A stretch of 64,000 nt of DNA from Vicinamibacterales bacterium (GCA_041659285.1 JBAZYO010000014.1:101001-165000), one strand, 5' to 3'. Shown: positions 1-9,962, numbered from the stretch's first letter. The notes: generated by a model not told the origin, from the letters alone. Program-made: numbers and translations.

Positions 1-705
1 AAGACCACGCTGTGCCGGACCTTCGTCCAGTTGCTCGAACGCAAGACGCGCGCGGCGCTGGTGGGCAACTCGCTGTTGTCGCCGGAGGACCTGCTGCGGC
101 TCCTGCTGCAGGACCTGGGTGCGGTGGCCAGGGAGGACGTGCAGGCCGGCTGCCTGGTGGGCGCCAGCCGCGCGGAGTTGGTAGGGATGCTCGACCAGTT
201 CCTGGCGCGCCTGCGGTCGTACCAGGACGGCGCGGTGCTGATCATCGACGAGGCGCACAGCCTGCCGGCCGCCACGGTCGAGCAGATCGTGGCACTGGCC
301 GCGCTCGAATCCAATCGCGACAAGGTGCTGCAGATCGTGCTCGCCGGCCAGCCGTCGGTGGTGGGCGGCCCGCCGTTGCCGCGTGCCCTCGACCAGCGGC
401 TGGCGACGCGGGCGCGGCTGCTGCCGCTCGAGCGCGACGAGTGCGAACGCTACGTGCACCACCGCCTGGCGATTGCCGGCGGCATGGCCGTCACGTTCTC
501 CACGCGCGCCCTGGACGTGATCTACGGCCTGTCGGGCGGGGTGCCGCGCCTCGTCAACCTGCTGTGCGAGCGCGCCCTGCAGGAAGGCGCGGTGATGGGG
601 TCGCACCGGATCGAGCCGGGCATGATCGAATCCGCCGCCTCGTCCCTCCAGCTCCTCCGGCTCCGGCCGAAACGCTTCCGCTGGTTCGGCGCACAGGTGC
701 GGTAG
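1..705 (+). CDS. ExeA/GspA-like AAA ATPase, 5'-truncated
   Basis: The open frame runs in from the window edge. The first visible residues, KTTLCRTF, are the tail of a Walker A loop, so only about the first 40-50 residues are missing. A Walker B motif VLIIDEAHSL follows near residue 80, then an AAA lid region with PRLVNLLCERAL, typical of the general-secretion ATPase family (ExeA, MshM, GspA). Family members couple ATP hydrolysis to assembly of secretin or pilus machinery at the inner membrane. The C-terminus is short, with no peptidoglycan-binding domain after the ATPase core. It ends at TAG 703-705, 15 bases before acs. The family is clear; the exact partner system cannot be seen here. Confidence 0.8.
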   Translation, partial: KTTLCRTFVQLLERKTRAALVGNSLLSPEDLLRLLLQDLGAVAREDVQAGCLVGASRAELVGMLDQFLARLRSYQDGAVLIIDEAHSLPAATVEQIVALAALESNRDKVLQIVLAGQPSVVGGPPLPRALDQRLATRARLLPLERDECERYVHHRLAIAGGMAVTFSTRALDVIYGLSGGVPRLVNLLCERALQEGAVMGSHRIEPGMIESAASSLQLLRLRPKRFRWFGAQVR

Positions 706-708
706 TCG

Positions 709-714
709 TATACT
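709..714 (+). promoter_or_regulatory. Candidate -10 box for a leaderless acs transcript
   Basis: TATACT lies six bases before the acs ATG, with a weak TTCGGC 18 bases upstream of it. There is no Shine-Dalgarno-like sequence between the box and the start codon. Transcription would begin at or next to the ATG. This is inference from spacing only. Confidence 0.35.
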
Positions 715-720
715 CGGCGC

Positions 721-2682
<1,962 letters not shown>

Positions 2683-2741
2683 TCACCAGGCGCTGTGCGT
2701 CCGTGGCATCCGGTTTGCAGGTTGTTACTGCAGAAGGGGAC

Positions 2742-2760
2742 GTGCGCCGCGAAGGCGCAC
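2742..2760 (+). terminator. GC hairpin after acs
   Basis: GTGCGCC and GGCGCAC form a perfect 7-bp stem with loop GCGAA, 60 bases after the acs stop. No U tract follows, so termination is uncertain. It sits just before the ATG at 2767 and could also affect initiation there. Confidence 0.4.
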
Positions 2761-2766
2761 GAGATC

Positions 2767-4551
2767 ATGCCGAATCGACGCAGGCGGCGTCACTCATCCA
2801 TGGCCGCCCTGCTACTCGTGGTTGCTGCGATGGGGGGGGCGGCTGTGCACGTCGCGGGATATTCCCCAACGAGCGCGGGGGGTCAGGCCGCGCTGCTGTC
2901 CGTGCTCGACCTGCAGCCGCTTCGCCGCTCCAGCACCATCCGCATCATCTCGGGTGCGGGGCGCGAAGGCTCGGCCACCCTCCTGAACCTGCACCCGGGC
3001 ATCAACAGCTGGTATCTGCTCACGGTCACCTGGAACGACGGCTCGCCGCCGCGCGCCTACCACCTCGAGAACCCGAAGCCGCATACGCGCCGCCTGGTGC
3101 TCGATCCGCAGTACCCGTCCGGCCTCTTCATCGATGACGATGCCGGGCGCGTGGCGTGCGATCTCTTCGGCAGCCGGGTTCCAGGCAGCCTCGAGCAGGC
3201 GCGCCTGGCCCGCTTGATTTACAGCCCGGTGTGCGAGGGGCGTGTCTACCTCCGGAGTCCAGCGGCCGGCCACCGCACCGGCCTCGAGGCGGCCACCGAG
3301 TTCTTCCGCGACCGTGTCTGGGGAGGCGAGGCAATGATTGGGCTCGGCCACCAGCTCCTGTCGGACGCGAACCGCGAGATGGGGACCGACACGACGGATG
3401 CCGCCGCCGCCGCCGCCGTGCGTGCGAACCAGGCCGGCCCTGCACCTGCGCGGGTCGATCCTGCGCTGGCCGATCGTCTCGTCACCGCACCCGGCCTCGG
3501 CATCAGTCTGGTCGCGACCAACGGCGGTAGCCTGGTGCCCGGCGGCTGGTACGCCACGGCGGTCCCGGGCACGTTCGTCAGCGTGATCGAGCCGCGCTTC
3601 ATCGACCCGCAGCTGCTGCGGCAAGGGCGCTCCGCGCAGCCGCTGGACCGCGTCGAGTCATCGTCGCTTGCCTACTTGATTGCGTTCGATCTGGCCCGCT
3701 TCGACCTCGGCTACGCGCGCGGCACGGTGCATCCTGCACTCGGCTGGTCCGACCACATGCTGGCGAAGATGCGCGACGCGCGGCTGCCGGGGCCCGACGG
3801 CATCAGCGACGCGGCACCCCTTGTCTCCACCGGTCTCGTCGCCCCCGAGGATACCGGCCGTACGGTGGCCACGTTCACGGCCGGCTTCAAGCGCACGCAC
3901 GGCGCGTTCCTTTACGGCGAGCTGTCGCTCGTGAATGGCAGCAGCCACTACGGCTTCATCGAGAATGGCATCGTCTTCAGCCGCCTGCAGCCAGGGCTCT
4001 CGACCATCCTGGTGCTCGACGACGGGACCGTGGAGATGAAGACCTGGCAGCAGTCGGACGCCGGTCTCCTGCCGCGCATCAGGCACGCCCGCCAGAACGG
4101 CGTGCCCCTCGTCGAGTTCGACCCGGCGCTCAAGGCGCCGGTTCCCGGACGCTTCGTGCCGCAATGGGGGGCAGGCAACTGGTCCGGTTCGCAGGATCGC
4201 AAGCTGCGGTCGATGCGGTCGGGTGCAGGCATCCAGCGTCTGGGCGGCAAGCGGTACCTCGTGTACGCCGTGTTCTCGTCCGCGACGCCGTCCGCGATGG
4301 CGCGCGTGTTCCAGGCCTACGGGTGCGATCACGCGATGCTGCTGGACATGAACGCGCTCGAGCACACCTACCTCGCCCTGTATCGGCCGGGCGGCGCCGC
4401 GGTGACCGTCGAGTACCTCATGACCGGGATGCAGGAGGTGGATGCCCCGCACGCGTCCAAGGGGCGCCTGAAGGTCCGCTTCGTGGGCTACCCGGACAAT
4501 CGCGACTTCTTCTACGTCATGCGGCGTGACGGACCAAGTGGGCACCGATGA
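2767..4551 (+). CDS. Secreted phosphodiester glycosidase (NAGPA)-like protein
   Basis: A 594-residue protein starting at ATG 2767; a GTG 72 bases upstream is possible, but the ATG gives a clean signal peptide (MPNRRRRRHSSM followed by a hydrophobic stretch). The C-terminal half follows the pattern of the phosphodiester glycosidase/NAGPA domain. It has a TAGF block, a dG-type strand (ILVLDDGTVEMKTW), a RHARQNGVPLVEF block like the family's VRQN..LV, and near the end YGCDHAMLLDMNALEH, equivalent to the family's lGa..amelDiN. The N-terminal half is unrecognised. The 3' end overlaps the next gene by four bases (ATGA), so the two are translationally coupled. The family match is from motif memory, so the substrate is unknown. 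Confidence 0.6.
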   Translation: MPNRRRRRHSSMAALLLVVAAMGGAAVHVAGYSPTSAGGQAALLSVLDLQPLRRSSTIRIISGAGREGSATLLNLHPGINSWYLLTVTWNDGSPPRAYHLENPKPHTRRLVLDPQYPSGLFIDDDAGRVACDLFGSRVPGSLEQARLARLIYSPVCEGRVYLRSPAAGHRTGLEAATEFFRDRVWGGEAMIGLGHQLLSDANREMGTDTTDAAAAAAVRANQAGPAPARVDPALADRLVTAPGLGISLVATNGGSLVPGGWYATAVPGTFVSVIEPRFIDPQLLRQGRSAQPLDRVESSSLAYLIAFDLARFDLGYARGTVHPALGWSDHMLAKMRDARLPGPDGISDAAPLVSTGLVAPEDTGRTVATFTAGFKRTHGAFLYGELSLVNGSSHYGFIENGIVFSRLQPGLSTILVLDDGTVEMKTWQQSDAGLLPRIRHARQNGVPLVEFDPALKAPVPGRFVPQWGAGNWSGSQDRKLRSMRSGAGIQRLGGKRYLVYAVFSSATPSAMARVFQAYGCDHAMLLDMNALEHTYLALYRPGGAAVTVEYLMTGMQEVDAPHASKGRLKVRFVGYPDNRDFFYVMRRDGPSGHR

Positions 4552-5555
4552 GGGTGAAGGCTGCGCGCGTGCTCATCGGCTTGCTCGTCGCCGTGGCATC
4601 GGCCGCGATGGCCGGTGTCGTGTCCCTGCGCGAGCAGAACGAGCCGATGCTGCGCCGCCTGCAGAACGTCCATCGACTGTCCGATGCCCAGATGGCCGAG
4701 GTCCGGCGCATCTTCACCGCGTCCGGTTACATCGGCCAGGGGAATCCCGCGGTGGCCCGCCACCCGATCACGACCGAGGCCTGTCAGGCCACACAGCGCG
4801 CTCAGGGCGTCAGTTACGAGAGCGTGGCGTACGAACGGATCTGCCAGGCGAAGTACATGGCGCCCCTCTACGACCCGGCGACCGAGCGCGCGGAGGACGC
4901 GAAGGCCTGCATCGATCAATTCGAGTTCCCGGACATTCCCTGCGAGTATCCGGTCGTGTGGGTGAAGGCGCGCGAGGCGGCCCAGATCTGCACGGCGATG
5001 GGCAAGCGGCTCTGCGACGCACACGAATGGGAGGGGGCATGCGACGGCAGCCTCGAGCCGCCTGACTACCGCTTCGATCTCGCCGCCGGCGTGGCGCCGG
5101 ACGTGGCGATTCGCCGGATGCGCGCCGCCAACAACCGATCATCTGCGCCGACGAAGCGGTGGAGTTACGGCGCCGCGTACCAGAAAGGGATCTGCGGTAC
5201 GTCCAGTCAGAAGAGCCCCGGCTGCGTCGGCGAGGGGTGGAACAAGTGCGGCTCGAACACGTTCCCGGCCGGCGCCTTCCCGGCCTGCGAGAGCCCGCTC
5301 GGCGTGTACGACCTCAACGGCAACGCGGCCGAGCACATGAATTTGCCGCTCGCGCCGGAGCAGATGGCGAGCCGGGGCAGCCGCGAACTAGGCTACACGG
5401 AGATGAAGGGGAGCTGGTTCGTGTTCGACACCGTGCGCGCGCACGAGGACTGGTGCCGCTGGCGCGCGCCCTACTGGCACGGCAGCCGCGTGATGGACGC
5501 GCGCAGCCACGCTAATTATCACCTCGGGTTTCGCTGCTGCAAAACCCTTGAGTGA
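4548..5555 (+). CDS. FGE/SUMF1-type sulfatase-modifying-factor domain protein
   Basis: A 335-residue protein with an N-terminal hydrophobic segment (signal peptide or anchor) and an FGE-sulfatase fold. Visible family landmarks are VKAREAAQICTAMGKRLCDAHEWEGAC (near 140-170), the DLNGNAAEHM box that replaces the usual DMxGNVxEW, and the C-terminal GFRCC. Most members are not true formylglycine-generating enzymes but binding or export-linked domains. Several cysteines are present, yet I cannot assign the catalytic pair of FGE. Translation is coupled to the upstream glycosidase-like gene (ATGA overlap), so both probably act outside the cytoplasm on the same target. The 3' end overlaps the convergent gene on the minus strand by 44 bases. 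Confidence 0.75.
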   Translation: MRVKAARVLIGLLVAVASAAMAGVVSLREQNEPMLRRLQNVHRLSDAQMAEVRRIFTASGYIGQGNPAVARHPITTEACQATQRAQGVSYESVAYERICQAKYMAPLYDPATERAEDAKACIDQFEFPDIPCEYPVVWVKAREAAQICTAMGKRLCDAHEWEGACDGSLEPPDYRFDLAAGVAPDVAIRRMRAANNRSSAPTKRWSYGAAYQKGICGTSSQKSPGCVGEGWNKCGSNTFPAGAFPACESPLGVYDLNGNAAEHMNLPLAPEQMASRGSRELGYTEMKGSWFVFDTVRAHEDWCRWRAPYWHGSRVMDARSHANYHLGFRCCKTLE

Positions 5556-6435
5556 ACGTCGTCAGCGTCGCGGCCATCAGCCCTTCGTCGCTGAGCACCG
5601 CCACCGCCGCCGGATCCTGCAGAATCTCGCGAATTGGACGGAAGGTCCCCTCCTGCCAGGCCATGTCGCTCATCAGCCGGATGCCGTGGCTGTAGTCCTC
5701 GTAGCAGGCGCCGTGCACCGTGCTCAGCGGCTGAATCGGTGCTCCGCCGGGCCGGTGCCAGCCGTAGATCGCGATGCGCCCTGGCGTCCGCGCGAGGAGG
5801 TTCGAGATGACGACATCCTTCTTGTGACCGGCAACGAGCGTTCCGCGCGTCACACCGAGGGTCCGTGCCTGCGCCTCGATCAACTCGTTGTGCCGCTGGT
5901 AGTACTCGGTCGAGGTCATCTGTGGACCGGGCGGCAGGGGCTGCGGCTGAAGATGATGCTCGGCCTGCGCGTTGATGGCATCGACGACGCGCCGGGTCGG
6001 CAGGACGAAGCCGAACTGCGCCGCGATCGTCGTGGCCGTCTCCAGGTTCATCGGGATGCGCAAGAAGTCGTCGTCGGCGCCGATGGCCAGGTAGTCCGGC
6101 ATGACGAAAACGGTGGCGGAGAGCATCCGCCCGCGCTGCGCGTACGTCAGCGTGACGGGGACGAGCTGCCGCAGGAAGTTCGGGACGTTGCCGTGGAGGA
6201 TCTCCTGCAGGACCGCGCGTTCGCGCCGCACTGGGTCCAGGCGCCGCACCGATTCGACGAACGCCGAGCCGACGGGCGCCTGCGTGTCCCGGACCGGGAT
6301 GCGGCGCACGAGCTCGACCGTGCGCGAGACCATGCCGGGGATGGCGACGGGCGCTGGGCTGGACTCGAGCGGCTGCGACCACAGGACCGCCAGGCTCATG
6401 ACGAAGATGCAGACGTTTCGGATGGACAGGTTCAG
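5512..6435 (-). CDS. Secreted protein of unknown function, probable CTG start
   Basis: I do not recognise the family. The first ATG (6399) has no ribosome site and begins in the middle of a hydrophobic segment. A CTG 12 codons upstream (6435-6433) lies six bases after a perfect AGGAGG (6447-6442) and adds MNLSIRNVCIF, which completes a normal signal peptide (n-region, hydrophobic core, then QPLESSPA). The mature protein of about 280 residues is mixed alpha/beta with no membrane segments and no clear motif; HGACYEDYSHGIRL is a possible active-site-like stretch. A TATAAT box lies about 50 bases upstream on the same strand. It is convergent with the FGE-like gene. Confidence 0.7.
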   Translation of the reverse strand: MNLSIRNVCIFVMSLAVLWSQPLESSPAPVAIPGMVSRTVELVRRIPVRDTQAPVGSAFVESVRRLDPVRRERAVLQEILHGNVPNFLRQLVPVTLTYAQRGRMLSATVFVMPDYLAIGADDDFLRIPMNLETATTIAAQFGFVLPTRRVVDAINAQAEHHLQPQPLPPGPQMTSTEYYQRHNELIEAQARTLGVTRGTLVAGHKKDVVISNLLARTPGRIAIYGWHRPGGAPIQPLSTVHGACYEDYSHGIRLMSDMAWQEGTFRPIREILQDPAAVAVLSDEGLMAATLTTFTQGFCSSETRGDN

Positions 6436-6485
6436 TGCAAACCTCCTGGAGGCCGAGACGGATTCCCTAGTGAAGCGGAGTCAGG

Positions 6486-6491
6486 ATTATA
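6486..6491 (-). promoter_or_regulatory. -10 box TATAAT for the CTG-start gene
   Basis: On the minus strand the sequence reads TATAAT followed by a leader of about 45 bases to the AGGAGG/CTG start. No good -35 is visible at 17 bases. Confidence 0.45.
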
Positions 6492-6652
6492 GCACGGGAC
6501 GGCCGATTTTCGGTCATACGACCAAGACGTGTCCCTGGCACCCCTCAAAGGCCAATCTTTCGGGGCGGAAGCCGCAAGGGGAGGCCCAACCACCTGACCT
6601 CACGGTTTCCGCATCAATTCGTCAGGCGCATGGCGAACCCGGCGGGCCCGCC
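6492..6652. other. Intergenic stretch with a small hairpin
   Basis: No gene is visible between the -10 box of the CTG-start gene and the anti-sigma stop. The only local structure I see is CGGAAGCCG near 6560-6570, a short GC hairpin that may end the sigma/anti-sigma transcript. Confidence 0.4.
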
Positions 6653-6892
6653 TCAGTCGGTGCGCGGTCCGCCGTCGCGCAGCCGCTGGGTCAGCCTGGC
6701 CTCGAACTCGTGCCCCGGCCCTTGATGGGCCGCTCGCGAGCGCGCCGCCTGGGAGATGGCCTCGAGCTGGCGCTGGAAGGCGCGGCACCTGCGGCACATC
6801 GCCAAGTGCAACCGCACCGCGAGGCGCCGCGCGAGCGATGCCTCCGCCAGCTCACCTTTGGCGATCAGTGTCGACACCTCTTTACAGGTCAT
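6653..6892 (-). CDS. Zinc-finger anti-sigma factor (zf-HC2)
   Basis: A 79-residue protein starting at ATG 6892, four bases after the sigma-factor stop. The N-terminal CxxxxSTLIAKGEL region and the HLAMCRRC motif (H-x3-C-x2-C) are the zinc-binding residues of the anti-sigma zinc-finger family. Such proteins hold the partner ECF sigma factor inactive until a thiol-oxidising or metal signal alters zinc binding. No membrane segment is present, so this is a soluble redox/metal-responsive type (inference). The C-terminal half is charged. It is co-transcribed with the sigma gene and lies back-to-back with the bufferin operon, its likely target. Confidence 0.85.
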   Translation of the reverse strand: MTCKEVSTLIAKGELAEASLARRLAVRLHLAMCRRCRAFQRQLEAISQAARSRAAHQGPGHEFEARLTQRLRDGGPRTD

Positions 6893-6896
6893 CACG

Positions 6897-7475
6897 TCAG
6901 CGACCCCAGCCCTCTTCCTGAAGACACGCGCGCAACCGCACGCGCGCTCGATGCAGCAACACTCCAATGTGTGTGATCGACTGCCCGGTTATCTTACTGA
7001 CCGCCTCGGCCGGCAGCTCCTCCACCTGGCGCAGGTGAAACACCTCGCGTTGCAGATCGGGCAGCACTTCCAGGCAGCCGGCAATTGCGGTCCCGACCTG
7101 TTCGGCGTGCACGAGGTGGTCGGCCGCGAATGGCGATTGCCGCCAGTGCCCTCGGTCATCGAACTGCGCCTCGAACAGCTCGTCGATCGGGTCGCTCAAC
7201 TCCTCGCGGCGCACCGCGCGGCGCCGCTCGAGCGACTTGTGGTGCAGGATGCCGAAGAGCCACGTGCCAATCTGGGCCCGGCCTTCGAAGCGGTCCAGCG
7301 ATCCGAGAAAGGCCACGAACACCTCCTGCGCGAGATCTTCGGCGTCGGCGGCGGAATGGCCCATGCCCCTGGCGGCGCGATAGATCCGGCGGCCATGCGC
7401 CTCGGCCACCATCCGCAGCGCGTCCGGATCCCGGGCGCGCAATCGCGCCAGCAACGACTCGTCCAGATCGGCCAC
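6897..7475 (-). CDS. ECF-type RNA polymerase sigma factor
   Basis: 192 residues with region 2 (AGCLEVL-independent N-half: HSAADAEDLAQEVFVAFLG, then FEGRAQIGTWLFGI) and region 4 (LPDLQREVFHLRQVEELPAEAVSKI, then a recognition helix ending LLHRARVRLRACL). It recruits RNA polymerase to stress promoters. The start is a GTG at 7475 with GAGG just upstream. The gene is divergent from the bufferin precursor gene, with 120 bases between them, and is followed by its anti-sigma factor. In Caulobacter a comparable ECF factor (SigF) controls the DUF2282/DUF692/DUF2063/DoxX operon, so the same control is likely here. Confidence 0.92.
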   Translation of the reverse strand: MADLDESLLARLRARDPDALRMVAEAHGRRIYRAARGMGHSAADAEDLAQEVFVAFLGSLDRFEGRAQIGTWLFGILHHKSLERRRAVRREELSDPIDELFEAQFDDRGHWRQSPFAADHLVHAEQVGTAIAGCLEVLPDLQREVFHLRQVEELPAEAVSKITGQSITHIGVLLHRARVRLRACLQEEGWGR

Positions 7476-7514
7476 GCCTCATCATAGTCAAGCGGGACGA
7501 AGGGCTGTAATGTC

Positions 7515-7532
7515 CGGCGCACTCGGCGCACT
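7515..7532. repeat. Tandem 9-bp repeat in the sigma/bufferin intergenic region
   Basis: CGGCGCACT occurs twice head to tail in the 120-base gap between the divergent sigma gene and bufA1. It could be part of a promoter or operator; a GTAAT sequence lies at 7506-7510. Function is unknown. Confidence 0.4.
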
Positions 7533-7595
7533 TACTTCAACGTGGGGCCGCCGGGATGTGCCCGGACGGGCTTCCACCAAGGAGCACAACACGTC

Positions 7596-7862
7596 ATGCA
7601 GACACGATTCGTTATCGCCGCCGCTTTCGCCGCCGCCATTGCGGCACCCAGCTTCCTGTCGGCGCAAAGACCCGCCGAGATGCCTTCGTTCAAGGCCGAG
7701 AAGTGCTACGGCATCGCCAAGGCTGGCGCCAACGACTGCGCCTCGACCGGCAACAACTCGTGCGGTGGCTCGTCCAAGCGCGCCGGCGACACCAAGGCGT
7801 GGCTCTTCGTGCCCGAGGGCTACTGCGAGCGCATCGTCGGTGGCAGCAAAACCGCCAAGTAG
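7596..7862 (+). CDS. bufA1: Bufferin-type RiPP precursor (DUF2282)
   Basis: An 88-residue DUF2282 protein with a signal peptide (to about residue 23, ending LSAQ) and four cysteines at 37, 48, 56 and 77 in the contexts EKCYGIAKAG, NDCAS, NSCGG and GYCERIVGG. This matches the bufferin-1 precursors. Known biology: the DUF692 enzyme modifies core cysteines to thiooxazole-type groups and the exported product binds copper. Start is ATG 7596; an upstream ATG at 7542 would spoil the signal peptide. It is followed at 25 bases by the DUF692 gene. Lys and Gly around each Cys are conserved-looking, so a functional product is likely. Confidence 0.9.
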   Translation: MQTRFVIAAAFAAAIAAPSFLSAQRPAEMPSFKAEKCYGIAKAGANDCASTGNNSCGGSSKRAGDTKAWLFVPEGYCERIVGGSKTAK

Positions 7863-7886
7863 GCGAATCGACAGGTGGCCATCGTC

Positions 7887-8762
7887 ATGTCCTCGAGTCC
7901 TCGCGTCCTGACACGATCCGGTATCGGGTTGAGGTTGCCGCACATCGAAGAGGCGGTGGCCACCCGACCGTCCGCGGGCTGGTTCGAGATCCATCCCGAG
8001 AACTTTCTCGCCAATCCGCACGCCACCGAGCTGCTGCAGCAGCTGGCCGCGGAGTATCCCATCTCGGTGCACACGGTTGGACTCTCTGTGGGCAGTGCTC
8101 ACGGCGTCGATCGCGCGCACCTGCGGCGCCTGCGGGGGTTCATCGATCGCATCGATCCCGTCCTGGTGTCGGGTCACCTGGCCTGGTCCACGCACCAGGG
8201 CGAGTACCTGAACGACCTGTTGCCTTTGCCCTACACGGACGAGACGCTGGCCATCGTCAGCCGCCACGTCGACCAGGTCCAGGACGGCCTGGGCCGCGCA
8301 CTGCTGATCGAGAACCCGTCCTGTTACCTCGGATACACCGGGTCGACCATGACCGAAGGGCAATTCCTGAACGAATTGGTCCGGCGAACCGGATGCCGCC
8401 TGCTGTGCGACGTCAGCAACGTCTACCTGAGCGCGCACAACATGGGCTACGACGCCCGGCGCTACCTCGACGGGTTGCCGGCCGCGGCGATCGGTGAGCT
8501 GCATCTCGGCGGGTTCACGGTCGAGGCCGACGATGCCGCCCCCGGCCACGAGGTCATCGTCGATACGCATGCCTCGCCGATCGCCGCGCCGGTGTGGGAG
8601 CTGTATGCCTACGCCGTGGCTCGTTTCGGCGCGCTCCCGACATTGATCGAGTGGGACAACGACATCCCGATGCTCGCCACCCTGTTGAACGAGGCGGCGG
8701 TCGCCGACGACGTGGCGCGCCGGTCGCTCCAGAGTGAGGCCGGTCATGCCGCCACTTGCTGA
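7887..8762 (+). CDS. bufB: DUF692 (MbnB-like) RiPP-modifying iron enzyme
   Basis: 291 residues forming a TIM-barrel of the DUF692/MbnB family. These are multinuclear iron oxygenases that convert precursor cysteines. The expected metal ligands are all visible: EIHPENF near the N-terminus, HTVGLSVGS, GHLAWS, IENPS, CDVSNVYLSAHN, GELHLGGF, DTHASP and LIEWDND. I start it at ATG 7887 behind AGGTGG; a GTG at 7875 is the alternative. The 3' end overlaps the DUF2063 gene. Position and family leave little doubt that it acts on the DUF2282 peptide in the cytoplasm before export. Confidence 0.93.
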   Translation: MSSSPRVLTRSGIGLRLPHIEEAVATRPSAGWFEIHPENFLANPHATELLQQLAAEYPISVHTVGLSVGSAHGVDRAHLRRLRGFIDRIDPVLVSGHLAWSTHQGEYLNDLLPLPYTDETLAIVSRHVDQVQDGLGRALLIENPSCYLGYTGSTMTEGQFLNELVRRTGCRLLCDVSNVYLSAHNMGYDARRYLDGLPAAAIGELHLGGFTVEADDAAPGHEVIVDTHASPIAAPVWELYAYAVARFGALPTLIEWDNDIPMLATLLNEAAVADDVARRSLQSEAGHAATC

Positions 8763-9534
8763 GGTGCAGCGCCGTGTGCGCAACGCCATCATCGCCGGCG
8801 ATGCAGGCTCGATGGCGTCACTGATCGACGCGGGCCCGCGCGACGCCACGCGGCGCATGGCTATTCACCTCAGGCACTATCGCGCAAGCCTGGTCGCGAT
8901 CCTGATGGGCCGGTTTCCAGCCACCACGTGGTTGCTGGGCAGCGGCCCGGTTGAAGCGGCTGCGGCGAAGTTTGTTGGCGTCGTTCCGCCGAGTGCGCCG
9001 TGCCTTGCCGAGTACGGCGCTGCGTTTCCAGCCTTCCTTGGCGCCCAACCTGTCGTGGACCGCATTACTTATGTCGAACCATTTGCCGATCTCGAGTGGC
9101 ACTTCGGCCGGCTATCGGTGTCGGTCGATGGGTCCGCCCTGGGTGCCGCCACCCTGGCGGCCCTGGATGCCGACGACCTTGCCGACACCGCGCTGGTCCT
9201 GCAAGGGGGCACGCATTACTGGCACGCCGCGTGGCCCATCGACGAATTGCTGGCGATCTTTCTCAGGAACGCGGCGCCCGAGCAGACCACGCTGCGTGAG
9301 CAGGCCGTGTGGATCGAGGGCCGGGGCAGGCGGGGCGAGGTCCAGCTCAACCAATTGACCGAGGGCGACTGGACCTTCCGCGACGCCATCTGGCGCGGCC
9401 GGCCGATCGGCGTGGCCGCGGAACGGGCCTGGCAGGTCGATCCCCGATTCGATCCCGGTGTGGCGCTCGCCGCAATGTTCAGTCAGGCGCTGGTGATCGG
9501 CGCCGTGACCAGGGTGGAAGGAACGGAATCATGA
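8746..9534 (+). CDS. bufC: DUF2063 partner protein (BufC)
   Basis: 262 residues. The N-terminal DUF2063 helical part (LAEVQRRVRNAII, then HLRHYRASLVAILMGRFPATTWLLG) is followed by a C-terminal alpha/beta region that in this family acts as the precursor-recognition half of the DUF692 complex. Start is taken at ATG 8746, overlapping bufB by 17 bases; a GTG at 8734 is also in frame. It ends at 9534 in an ATGA overlap with the DoxX gene, showing tight translational coupling. BufC binds the leader of the precursor and presents it to BufB (family knowledge). Confidence 0.88.
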   Translation: MPPLAEVQRRVRNAIIAGDAGSMASLIDAGPRDATRRMAIHLRHYRASLVAILMGRFPATTWLLGSGPVEAAAAKFVGVVPPSAPCLAEYGAAFPAFLGAQPVVDRITYVEPFADLEWHFGRLSVSVDGSALGAATLAALDADDLADTALVLQGGTHYWHAAWPIDELLAIFLRNAAPEQTTLREQAVWIEGRGRRGEVQLNQLTEGDWTFRDAIWRGRPIGVAAERAWQVDPRFDPGVALAAMFSQALVIGAVTRVEGTES

Positions 9535-9962
9535 TCGTGAAGGTTTTCGACGCGGTGGTCGCGCGTCTCGAGCGCATCCCGCTTGCGGTGATACAGCTCG
9601 TGATGCGGGTCGCCGTTGGCGCCGTATTCTTCAATGCGGGCCTGCTGAAGTATCGCTCGCCGGAACTGACGGCGTTGCTGTTTCGCGACGAATACAAGGT
9701 GCCCCTGCTGGACCCCGCGCTCGCCGCCAGCATGGCGACCTTCAACGAGCTGACCTTTTCGACCCTGCTGTTTCTCGGCCTCGCCACGCGCATCGCCACG
9801 TTGCCATTCCTGGGCATGATCGCCGTGATCCAGACCTTGGTGTATCCCCAGGCGTGGGTCGAGCACCTGACGTGGGCATCGATTCTCGTGTTCCTGTTGT
9901 CGCGAGGCCCAGGCGCCATCTCGCTTGACCACTGGGTGCGGCGCTATTTTCACCGTTGGTAA
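9531..9962 (+). CDS. DoxX-family membrane protein of the bufferin operon
   Basis: 143 residues with four hydrophobic segments (near 17-35, 65-85, 87-105, 110-125), typical of DoxX proteins. The motif RVAVGAVFFNAGLLKYRS is the family's first helix with its G-x-x-F-xx-G-xxK pattern. The ATG overlaps the bufC stop (ATGA). DoxX members are a regular fourth gene of DUF2282/DUF692/DUF2063 operons. Their role there is unproven; electron supply or quinone-linked redox has been suggested for DoxX in general. The next gene, the UGA-interrupted redox protein, starts 39 bases later. Confidence 0.9.
   Translation: MIVKVFDAVVARLERIPLAVIQLVMRVAVGAVFFNAGLLKYRSPELTALLFRDEYKVPLLDPALAASMATFNELTFSTLLFLGLATRIATLPFLGMIAVIQTLVYPQAWVEHLTWASILVFLLSRGPGAISLDHWVRRYFHRW

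Noticed and set aside
5548..6492. Long plus-strand ORF of 314 codons opposite the CTG-start gene
   Set aside because: Its protein is Arg/Pro/His-biased with no domain or signal, typical of antisense frames in GC-rich DNA.
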